Part shown: positions 1-9,250 of the stretch, in pieces
Layout: each line of letters opens with the position of its first letter
Position numbering within the stretch: the stretch's first letter is position 1
Assembly: GCF_040954835.1 (NCBI RefSeq)
Contig: NC_090718.1
Coordinates: 11,299,532-11,363,531, forward strand
DNA from: Lepisosteus oculatus
Taxonomy: Eukaryota; Chordata; Actinopteri; Semionotiformes; Lepisosteidae
Length of the DNA: 64,000 bases
Reading direction: 5' to 3'
Made by a program: the position numbers and the translations under genes
The notes under the pieces: model-generated
Databases searched by the model: none
Seen by the model: the letters and a program-made list of their open reading frames with translations, nothing else
Told to the model about the DNA's origin: nothing

Positions 1-2900
1 CAGTACAATAAAGGAGATGTCTTGTTAGTGTGATCCCTGCCAGAGGAGCATTTGCAATAAATTAACGCAGTAGTATGAAGAAATATAGCCCAAATTGTCT
101 CCTGACCTCAAGAGATTTACTTGATTGTTTACTGTATGGCTTTGTGCAAAGCTGTTACGATTTCAGTACATAATGTTCTTGAAAATTTCTTTATAAACAA
201 TTTATTTACTCACGACACAGCAATATAATCCATGACTCATCTTGGTATGTAACATTACCGTTCCTTAATTTAATTGGGAAAATAAATAAATCTGGAGGGC
301 ATTGTATTGATATATCATAAATACAATGTAATCATCACTACCAGAACTCTTCATAGGTACTCTTTTTTCTGTACATTACAAGAACCTCCTCCGCCCTGGG
401 TAAGATGTTTTGGTTTCCTCTTTGCAATCTCTAGTCTGGTTGCCAGGTGTGTCAGATCTGATCCTGTTGCCACCTCCTGTCACCACCTACATCTCCCATC
501 TGACAGACCACTAGCTGTCAGACTAGCTGGCCTTCCACACAGTGTGAAATTAGGACTCTCTACCAGCCCCCATGTGTGGAAGTTGGGTAATGTGGGCAGA
601 ACATCATAAACTGAGCAGAAATTTGATCTCATTTTCTTCTATGTTCCAGTTGTCTTGCCATGTCTGTGATTGCTCCCTTATTACTTCACAGCTTTTCCAG
701 CTGCCCTGCTTCTTCATTGCCTTAAACTCTTCTACCACTAATCATGTCGGTAGCTGTAACTTGCGACCTATGCTGTAGAGGCTGCTGCAAGGTGTTCAAA
801 AGCTTCCTTAAACGTCCAGCCATCACCTGAGATTTTCCTCTTCAGCACCTCCACCATTGAAAAAGATACCTTGTTGACAAGGAGAGACCAGTGGAGTCTA
901 GGAAGAACTCTAGGAAGTGTTGATAATACCAGGCCTTATATTTGGCAGGTAGACCACTAATCTCCGGATAGGGGGTGGTATCTTCTTAAACCAGATAAAA
1001 CCAATCCAAATTCCATGTAACTAGTTGTGATGGCATTAATGTCAAGGATGTCGGAAGGGCATGCCGTGGAATGACAAGGAGAGCAGTAGAGACCCTATGC
1101 ATAGTGGCAAAAGGGGCAACACAGAGGTTAGCCCAGGCTCAGGGGTCAGACGATGTCGTGGAAGAAACCTAAGCCCTCTGGTCACGGGAAAGGTGACCTG
1201 GTGCTAGGCGGGTCTCAGGACATCCATACCCTCAATGCTGAGCCAGGAGCAGAGCAGACACAGGAAGTAAATAGGCTACACAAGAAAACACTGGAAAGAC
1301 ATGAACTATCACAGGGAACTAGAAACAGGACAGAAGAGCAGCACCCTCAAGGTGTACAGGGTGTGACAGTAGTGTACTAAACTTGAATTGAACTTCTGGA
1401 TTTTGCAGGCTTGAACTCCAGTCCTGCTCATGTAATGAGCTCTTTGGTTTCTCTTCTTATTTCACAAGCAGGTTCATCTCTACAGAAAATAGAATGTCTG
1501 GTATAGTGCATCCATGATGCCTACCTCCAACCTCTGCTAGAGTGTGATAAAGTCCTTGTTTGTGATGTGTATCTTAAATAGTTGAAGGAGTCTTGAAAGA
1601 ACCATAAAACCTAGCTGGAATATGGTAGGGCATTAACTTGGTGAGAACCAGCTTGTGAGATACAGTTTAATTCCATAGACATTAGTTAGATCTAAGCACA
1701 GGACTGCAAGATCTCCTTTATTCTGCTTGGCACTTCCTGCAATCTTAGAAATAATTCTAGCATTTTCCAGACAGACCAGACACTCCTGAAATGCCATCCC
1801 ATTGCACAGATGTATCAATAGAATTGTTGTTCATCATGAACCTGTTCAACCTGCTTACTGTGATTCTGAAACATATTTTAATTTCTGCACTAAGAAGTGA
1901 AAAGTTATGGAATTGCTTGAGATTCATTGAGTCCTCTTTCAGCCCTGAACCATCTCTCGGCTTTCTTTGAGGTAGTTCTTCCTTTCTGCCTCTTTCAGCA
2001 GCTTCCGGAGTCTCCGCCTGAGTCTCTCACAGTGTCTGTGATCCTCTGGCTCTGACACTGATCCTGCTCTGGTCCTTTTCAGGGAATTGTTCATCTCCCA
2101 CCAGGTAGGTTCCCACTCTTCAGAAGGAATGGTGAGTTGTCTGGTTTAACTAGTGTAGCCATGTAGTCTGGGGTCACTGTGTGAAATATTCTTCCACCTC
2201 CTCCTTTGTAAACTCAAGCTTTCCTGATGTTTTATCATACTGTATATAATGATTAGGGTAAGGATTAAAGTTACAAATTGGGGTTGCATTGTGATTGAGA
2301 AATTTGAATTTCTTTGCATATAATATGTATGACACAAACCAATGGAAACATGAAAGATGTCATGGGGAAGTGTATTTAAAAGATCCTTGCACAAAGAGTT
2401 GTGGGAGAATGGCACAGGTGAACCAGTCATTTTGTAGACACCAACAGCTTGTCTTCTTTCAACGGATGGCTGCATGAGATTTTGCAATCAAACTGGTACC
2501 AGAAATCAAAAGGACTACGTGGATCAAATACTGTCCTCTCATTTGAATGTTCTCATGTTCTTGTAATTTCTTAAATGAACACATCAGCGGCATGACTAAT
2601 AAGAAATACAGAAGCAGTAAACTGAGTATCTGATAAATATTTACAGATGAAAAAGAAATCTCACTTCTGGGCACAGCTTTAAGATAAATCAAGTTCTACA
2701 ACAATAAGTGTCTTGCTATGAACTTTAGAGCCCACAGCTCGACAACATATTTCTAACTTCTTTATTCTTATTCTTCTGGCCTTCAAATACTATGGATAAG
2801 GATAATATGTACTGTATGCTGATGGCCATGGAAAAAAAAAGAGTTTCAAGTGTTACAAGTGTAATAAACTCATGGGGGCTTCTGAAAATATGCTCGATTT
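1..2900. other. AT-rich intergenic stretch, no recognised gene
   Basis: I see no conserved gene here. There are only short ORFs. One on the plus strand (1153-1380, 75 codons) is rich in Lys, Gln and Glu and has no match I recognise. One on the minus strand (1939-2094, 51 codons) is very basic with a helical Arg/Leu/Lys pattern. Conceptual minus-strand reading of 780-1000 gives protein-like but stop-broken text, which would fit an old mobile-element fragment. This is inference; nothing here is firmly identified. Confidence 0.4.
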
Positions 2901-2929
2901 CTTCCACGAGTTTTCAGGCGGAGCTAAGA

Positions 2930-3040
2930 AAAAAAGCGCCCTGACCGTCAGCTTGTAGCCCCGCCCACTCGCATGACATCCTCCGCAGGCCACGCCCCGC
3001 TCACCTGTCCGCCAGGTTCTGCGAGAGAGAAGGGAGCTGG
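2930..3040 (+). promoter_or_regulatory. GC-rich promoter and first exon of left ncRNA unit
   Basis: A GC-rich island in AT-rich surroundings holds a CCCCGCCC box, a CACGCCCC (KLF/SP-type) box and a CACCTGT E-box, then ends in a strong splice donor (exon end 3040, GTGAGT from 3041). A related sequence lies inverted at about 7230-7300. That the island drives plus-strand transcription is inferred from the donor's orientation; no TATA box is visible. Confidence 0.4.
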
Positions 3041-4845
3041 GTGAGTTTGTTCCGCGTTTTGTGGATTTTTTAACCTTTCTTTTATTCCTACATAGATAAA
3101 ATGTATTTCATTCCTGTAATTATGTAGTCTAAATCTCGTAGGAAAATTGGGTAAAATACATATATTCGTTGGGAGCTAAATAGCCATTTTTGCTCTGTCT
3201 TTTCTTTTCCAAAACTCACCGCGTTTTTAACAAACAAAGTGTGTGACAAAGTGTGTATTTTACATCGAAGAAAAGTTTTGTTGCAGAAATAAAGACACTG
3301 CTGTATTCACAAAATGAAAACGCCGCCTTTCCGTATGTTTTAAATTAATGTTTCTTTATCAAACACTTCATAAATTTTGCTCACAAAATCAAGCGTGTGC
3401 ATTTATTCGAAACTAAAGCAGCCTACCAAGAATTACCAAGTAATTTTATTATCTTCCAGAGAAGTTGTGTATTATCTTGTATTTGTGGTAAAACCACCGC
3501 TTTCAACTTATACTTATTAATTTAAATACTTTAAATTCTAAATTCCGTTTTTGTGTGTTCAGTTGAGCTTTTTCGGGTTGGATATGATTTATTTACTTAT
3601 TTCTTTTTTATTTATTTTCACGTATATTGTTGAAATATCTGTTAAGAAACTTGGGTTTAAAATATCTTTAGAATGTCGTCTAAATGTGTTCTTGTGTTTC
3701 CAGTTTGGAGTCTTCGGGCAGGACAGGCTTGACTCAGCTACTGGAATTATCTATGTAAGTATAAACCTTTTTATTCGTTTACACGTATCATATTGAAATA
3801 CACTATATACTTTTCTTCTTGCTGGAACGTGTTGAAAAAACGTGATGCACCTCGTAATAAGAAGATTCAAACTAGGAGATAAATTTCTCCACGGCAGAAG
3901 TGGTTTTGACCCGACAGCAGTGTAGGTGTTCATAGGAATCATTTTCTGCCAAAATTGCGACCACTTGTGCTTTTTGATGCGCATAATACATCTTCGTAAG
4001 AAATCGTTTTGTCTTCCGAATTGCATCCCAACGGAGCCTATAAAGATTAGGATTAATTGTTCGTGTGTTAGTTCTAGCCTTTTCAGAACATTTTGAATGT
4101 GAATCAAAAATGAAATTATTATTTATTGCTTGTGCTGTGCCTTCGATATTCTCACACTTTAAATGCAAGCCTGATTTCTTCAATACCCTGTTAAACAAGA
4201 ACGTTACCCGTTACACCAGGTTAAGCGCTTTATTCCAGCTGTAGACCTTTTAAAGCTCATCTTCTGGACGCGTCGGTTAGCTCGACCTAACTACCTGGCA
4301 TAATTTCGAGAAAGCACCGCTAATACTGATTTCTGTTGTTTTGCAGGAAATGCAACAAAGTTCCAGTCTTCATTCTGGTCGCTGCCTCGACAGATCCCTT
4401 GGAGAACCAGTAACGTGCCGTATGTTTCTGTGCTTTTCGTGCAGTTGCGTGCAACTCTTTTCGTACCCTTTTTACTTGTAAAAGCATTTAGCGTAAATGT
4501 ATCCGTGCTTTGACATTTTGTCATTTAAATCCATGTTACTTTTCACTTCAGATCCTGTGCATCTGTCGTTTGTAATGGAATGCGGTGTTTAATGTTGGAA
4601 GCTAATGTTTTTGTACTCTGCTTACTTGTAAAAAGTCTTTAGTGTTAATATAGCCTTGCTTTGACGCTTTGTAATTTAAAAGGTGTTAATTTTCATTTCG
4701 AATCTGTGCATCGCTTGTACTGGAATGCTTTGTTTTGTATGCAACTTTCGCTCAATAAATTGTTGATTGGAGTTTGATGTGTTTTGTTGTTTCTGTTCTC
4801 ATGCAGAGTTCCGTACACCCTTGGTCCTGAAAAACCCCGGTGTTG
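2974..4845 (+). ncRNA. Left spliced unit, probably non-coding
   Basis: Four exon-like blocks follow the promoter: exon 1 ending at 3040, exon 2 at 3704-3754 (acceptor TTTCCAG, donor GTAAGT), exon 3 at 4347-4419 (acceptor TTTTGCAG, donor GTATGT) and exon 4 at 4807-4845 (acceptor CATGCAG, donor GTGAGT). No long ORF results. A 62-codon frame starting at the ATG at 2974 and ending TAA in exon 3, and another open frame across exons 2-4 without an upstream ATG, are both short enough to be chance. The layout of tiny exons in compact introns resembles snoRNA host genes, but I found no clear box C/D or H/ACA motifs. RNA evidence would decide. Confidence 0.35.
4443..4750 (+). repeat. Tandem duplication, 150-bp period, in intron
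   Basis: Two diverged copies of a roughly 150-bp segment lie head to tail. The anchor TTACTTGTAAAA begins at 4472 in the first copy and 4622 in the second. The copies also share the blocks TGCTTTGAC, CTGTGCATC and GGAATGC in the same order. They sit between exons 3 and 4 of the left unit, where intronic small RNAs often multiply by tandem duplication; no such RNA is identified. Confidence 0.7.
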
Positions 4846-5585
4846 GTGAGTTTTTTGGCGGAGAGACTTTACTAACAGTTTCCGAGAAGCAATGCGAAGG
4901 GCTGTTTTTTCCTTGTTGTCACTGACCGCAAGGGGACACCCTATCGCTTTGTGACTTGGAAACTGCAGAGGCTACCCCCTTGTTAAGTCTGTCCAGATTT
5001 TCCCGCCAAAAAACTTAGTATATACCGGGGCTCTTGCAGGGCGTGGTCTCCTCCCATCAATCAAACCCAGCCCCGTCTACTCCTCTTTTTGGAGAGAGGG
5101 GCTGGGTGATTGACTGCAGCTCTAGCCAAGCCCACTCACTCCCAGCAGCAGGGGAAGGCAGGTTGGTGATGGCCTAGGTCCCTGCAGAGAGGCAGGTCTC
5201 CTGGTGTGGACTTAGAAGTCTGTTGGTTGCAAGCTGTGACTGATAGGCTGAGTCCGCCCTGGGTGCCTCCTCTCTCTCGGGCCAAAGCCACCTCCAGCCC
5301 GTCTTCCTCTCAGCTGGGAGTGAGGGGGCTTGGCTAGAGCTTCCCTCCCTTCTCCTCCCCCAGGGGCTGTACCTCGGCTCCCTCCTAGGGACCCTAACCC
5401 CCCAGAGACTATCTAAAAAGGCGGGAAAATCTGGAGCGACTTAAAAAGGGGGTAGCCCCCGCAGTTTCCAAGTCACGATGCGATAGGGTGTCCCCTTGCG
5501 GCCGTGGCGCAAAGGACAAAACAACCCATCGCATCGCTTCTCAGAAACTGATTGCTCTCTCCAGATTTTGCAGCCAAAAACTTAC
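4846..5585. repeat. Long imperfect palindrome between two units
   Basis: The outer arms (4846-5007 and 5420-5585) are inverted copies; both contain GGGGACACCCTATCGC, GACTTGGAAACTGC and ATTTTCCCGCC. Inner arms at 5118-5146 and 5313-5341 match at 28 of 29 positions, and the sequence between them continues to align, less well, to a centre near 5225. The outer edges coincide with splice donors (GTGAGT on the plus strand, GTAAGT on the minus strand) of the two flanking units. It may be the core of an inverted duplication or a foldback/MITE-like element. Both outer arms contain E2F-like TTTTCCCGCC. Confidence 0.75.
5057..5113 (+). other. Hairpin-forming segment inside the palindrome
   Basis: Arms TCAATCA..CCCAGCCCC and GGGGCTGGGTGATTGA pair over 16 bp with a two-base bulge, and CTCC/GGAG extends the stem towards a small T-rich loop. 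The 57-nt size and long stem resemble a precursor-microRNA hairpin, but nothing shows that it is processed. Confidence 0.4.
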
Positions 5586-7230
5586 AGCAGTGAGACACCA
5601 GCCCAGAGCAAACCCTTCCAACACACCTTGAAAAAATAGCAGAAAATGCAAAACAATGTTTTTTTTTATTTCAGAATGCACAGCACATACAGTAGCAGCA
5701 GTCGACAGGGAACAGTTTAACAACATTAAGGTCAAGATACATCACTGAATCTGTACATTACAGTCACTGTTGTCAAAAATAAAATTTTAGGAAAAGCACA
5801 CATTGTCAACAATAACTTGCCAATGCACGACGAGTTGCTGGAGTGGAGCTGGAGATGAGATCGACGGAGCGCCGAGGATCAGGAGCCGCAGAACTGAATG
5901 CAAAAGAAAAAAGATCAAGTTAACAAAACACGGGACTTGCAGAATGGATTATTACAGAACGCAGGGAACATGCAGGCTAAGGGCAAGATGCAAGCACTGA
6001 ATTGGTACATTATAGATAAAGTAATTGGTGTCAAAAACAAAATTTAAGAAAAAGCAGACGTCAAGAATAACTTGCCAACGCACGACGAGTTGCTGGAGTG
6101 GAGCTGGAAACTTGATCGTCGGAGCGCTGAGGATCAGGAGCAGCAGAGCTGAAAACAAAGAAAAAAGATCAAGTTAACAAGATGTCCGATTTGCAGAATC
6201 GATTCACTTGATGTTACGATATCTGTTAACTTTTTTCAAATATGCTGCCTGAATAAAGAAATTCACAAACACTCTCCATATTCAATAAACAAGCAATGCG
6301 TAATTTCATGAGAAATCACGGATACATTCCAACCCACTACTCCATTGTTCAGAAAATACGTTCAGCCACATAAGAATTAAATGCTGCAAAAAAGAAATTT
6401 AGAAATTAATTGCCACTTACAGCGTGTATCACATTCGATTTAACTCCCTGCTTTGCAAAGCGCCGTTAAAAGTTGTTAGTACTGTCCGTTTCCTCCATTG
6501 ATTCAATAGATTAAGAAAAAAGCCTGAGCCGTACAGCTTTTTGTTTCTATTCAACTAAATTACAGCGAAAGAAGTTATGTGGTTAAAATTAAACCGTTCA
6601 CGTTCAAATACGTGTTCTTATCGAGTTACACAAATATAAGTAATATAATGGAAGACAGGAATATAACTTACCTTATAAAAAAACTTATTCATAACTGGAG
6701 GTCTGTTTGTGAATTTATTTTGTTACCTGGAGAAAGAAATAATAAAAAATACGAATTAGTTAATTTAATCCTGAAATGTTTTATAGTTTCAGAGACGAAA
6801 ACGTTATAAAAGCGTTTGAATCAGCGAAGAGAGATTACACAGCTACTGACTTCATAAAGCAAGTGTTGTAAAGCTAACCAAAACGGTTTTTCGTTAATGG
6901 AGCGTTAACGTCCAAGAAAAACTATATGAAGAAAAAACATATTTAAACGAAAGTTAGATAAGAACCCTTGATGAAAACTTAAACCTTCGAGAAAAAGCTC
7001 AGTCGGACAGAATACTAATTTCGGAGTCCTAAATCACAAACTAAACCTAAACAAACCAATTTAACCAAAGTAACAACAAGAGTAGAATTTTGTCAGGTTT
7101 TCCTCAAAGTGAGAGTTGTTTTTTGCACTTAAAATAAGAAAATTCGAAATAAAACGCAAACGCACCTCGAGCCGCACCAGCTCATCCCGCCGCCATCTTG
7201 CCGAGCGCACCTGTGGAACAGGTGGACGGG
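5586..7230 (-). ncRNA. Right spliced unit, mirror of left unit
   Basis: Read on the minus strand, a GC-rich start is followed by exon-like blocks: exon 1 ending at 7166 (donor GTGCGT), a 27-bp block at 6421-6447 (donor GTAAGT), two tandem-duplicated 77-bp exons at 6072-6148 and 5817-5893 (acceptors TTTTCAG and ATTCAG), and a 41-bp exon at 5586-5626 (donor GTAAGT). The first ATG lies in a CAAGATGGCGGC motif and stops after four codons. Both 77-bp exons stay open in one frame (Leu-rich, ending LQQLVV(R/H)WQ), but no linked start is apparent. The layout mirrors the left unit. Confidence 0.35.
5817..6148 (-). repeat. Tandem duplication carrying two 77-bp exons
   Basis: Two copies of about 255 bp lie head to tail. 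Each has the core AACTTGCCAA.GCACGACGAG, then GTTGCTGGAGTGGAGCTGGA, and further on AAAAAAGATCAAGTTAACAA. On the minus strand each copy gives an acceptor, a 77-bp exon and a CAA|GTTATT donor. A GC donor (G|GCAAGT) at the same spot is an alternative reading. Substitutions between the copies are spread without codon periodicity, which argues against strong protein constraint. Confidence 0.7.
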
Positions 7231-7300
7231 GCGTGTCCGCTGAGGAAGGTCACTCTGGAGGCGGGCTCCGGTCCTGACGGACAGCTGCGGATTCTGTTAC
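7166..7300 (-). promoter_or_regulatory. GC-rich promoter of right unit with YY1 site
   Basis: On the minus strand this contains a CACGCCCC box, a CACCTGT E-box and, at 7189-7200, the sequence CAAGATGGCGGC, a consensus YY1 element typical of the 5' end of TATA-less transcripts. A donor (GAG|GTGCGT) follows at 7166. Its upstream part aligns with the inverted left promoter at 2945-3010. Confidence 0.45.
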
Positions 7301-8600
7301 AAGGGCTTCACTGACGTTACTGGAGATACATAGAAACTTCAACTCACCAGATCATACATAAAGCATTTGTCGGCTAAAGGATTTTCAGAAAACCTAAAAC
7401 AGTAACACTCCCCTACGAGGCTGTGCTCGACGGGAACTTCTAGCTTGCGGCCAGTTGATCGAATCAAGAGGAATGTGCTGGAGAGAGACCCCTGCCGCTC
7501 CTAGTTAGGACTGCACCTCTCTTTCACTGCTAGTGCCACACCCGTCCTGCAGGTGTCTCAGTGGTATAAGGGGCTGGTTTTTAGAATTCCGTTCATTACT
7601 ATTCATTCATAAAGGACTTAAACCCCCCATTTTACCCTGTTTTGGAGGGCCCCGAAAATGGGACCCCCCAAAACGGCCGGCGTGGTAGAGAACAGCCACC
7701 TACACAAACTCACCCCGACAGCACGAGAGCTACACCCGGGGCTTAGATCTCAGACTGACGGGGAGGCTCGGGGCTCGTCTTTAACTCCCCAGCGTCTCTG
7801 GGAGTCGATCCAATTGTCTGAACTTTAGAAAGTGCCCGATGGATAAGCCCACGGAGCCACCAGGCCGGCCACGCAAAATAGCGGGCATGTAACTCTCTTA
7901 TTCAGTCTAAATCAATGTCACAACATTGAGACGAGACAGTTCCCCGTTTGCTCGCCTTTCAAGCATTGAGGCTACTGAGTCGCCTTTGCAAAACGTTTTG
8001 GTTTACAGTATACATGTTAAACTGCACAAATCTTACAGCAAAGTAAGGTGACAGAATCTGTAATAGAGTTTGAGGACTCTGTATGTCCTAGATTACGTAA
8101 AGAGTTTAAACAAAACGACTCAGATGACTCAAAATTAAATTTATTAAACTACATGAGGGATCAAATTAATCTAAATGTCAATACCCTCGCTGGTGTCTGG
8201 GCAGAGTATCCCTTTAGTTCCTTTAAGGTGTCACGACATGATACAGTATATTTGTATTTCCAGAAGGCGTTTGGAAGGGTTCCCACACAAGCGTCAACCG
8301 AAGGCACCCTCTGTCAATTCATGATGTAATCATATATGAGATTGAGTGTCAGACACTAACTTTTTTTTTCTGGTTGATCCAAATCTGAAACCTAATCGAT
8401 AAGATTACTTCACCAATCGCTCACCGAGTGGGATTTTCCGCCAAATGTATTGCGTTTGAAAGCCTCGTGTTTGCAACGTTTCAAAAGCGCACACGGCCAA
8501 CTCCATGATCCAATCCGCGCTTTAGACATTTTTCAATAATTAGAGGCCACTAAGCCAGGTTTGATTAATCTTGTATCAGGCTTCAATTAGTGTCCTTTAA
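7301..8600. other. Intergenic stretch without recognised gene
   Basis: A moderately GC-rich stretch at 7400-7880 has several runs of C and G and no convincing ORF. A 93-codon plus-strand ORF (8048-8329) is isolated, without splice context or recognisable motif. I see no RNA gene here. Confidence 0.35.
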
Positions 8601-8963
8601 AAACTCCTCGATTGCGTCTTTGCCTTTAAATAGAGGGTTTACGGAGAAAGGAGAGAGGCTGTGGAGAGGAGGATTTCGACCGAAGACGGCTGAAGTGGGA
8701 TTTTTCTCCTAATGGGTGTGGGAGACGCTTGTTAAAACTGAAGCATCAACTTCCGTCCTTTATAAAAGTAAATGTTTCTGTTACTTGTCCAGATTTCTCC
8801 GCCGTGTTTTGAAGACAAGCTGGGTTAAGCGCAGTTGAGTCTCTCCATCCCCCCCTGAGCGGTTGAAGCACCTGGACGCCGACCTGCGGTGTGGCGAGTG
8901 ACTGGGAACAGACCTGCGGGGAATCCGAAGAGAGGTGAATACTGCCAGGCTGGAGATGAGAAG
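8600..8963 (+). promoter_or_regulatory. TATA-like promoter and candidate first exon
   Basis: A TTTAAATAGAGG TATA-like box near 8625 precedes about 310 bp of GC-richer sequence that ends in a clean donor (GAGAAG|GTACGT, exon end 8963). There is no long ORF in the exon. The transcript, if real, runs towards 9.2-9.5 kb, where there is a further donor-like AAGCAG|GTAAGG (about 9281) and AATAAA signals near 9405 and 9465. Function unknown; it may be a long non-coding RNA. Confidence 0.3.
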
Positions 8964-9084
8964 GTACGTTTTGCATTTGTATTAACCCAAAGCTGCAGGG
9001 ACCGGTGGTATTTGAATCCGTGCAAAGGCTTATATTCGCATTGGGAGCGCTCCTGGTCGTTTGACCCGAGCTGTGAAACGTTAA

Positions 9085-9250
9085 ATAAAACTGATAGCTG
9101 GTGTGTGGTGAGTGTATTCGTGCCGCACTATGGCTGCCGTCGCATCATCCAGGTGGGGCTGCACACTGGTGGTGGAGGAGAGGAGTCCGCGTTACATGTA
9201 ATGCACTTTCCTAGATACTCCATTCAAAGCGCAGTAGAAGTGTAAGGAAT
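9085..9250 (+). repeat. Interspersed repeat family A, copy 1
   Basis: It shares with copies near 23.8 and 52.7 kb the ordered blocks AGCTGGTGTGTGGTGAG, CGCACTATGGCTGCCGTCGC, ATCATCCAGGTGGGGCTGCA, a GGTGGTGG run, and a decayed tail ending AAGTGTAAGGAAT. The tail is the type found at the 3' end of fish L2/CR1-like LINEs and their SINE partners. Assignment to a class is inference. Confidence 0.6.
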
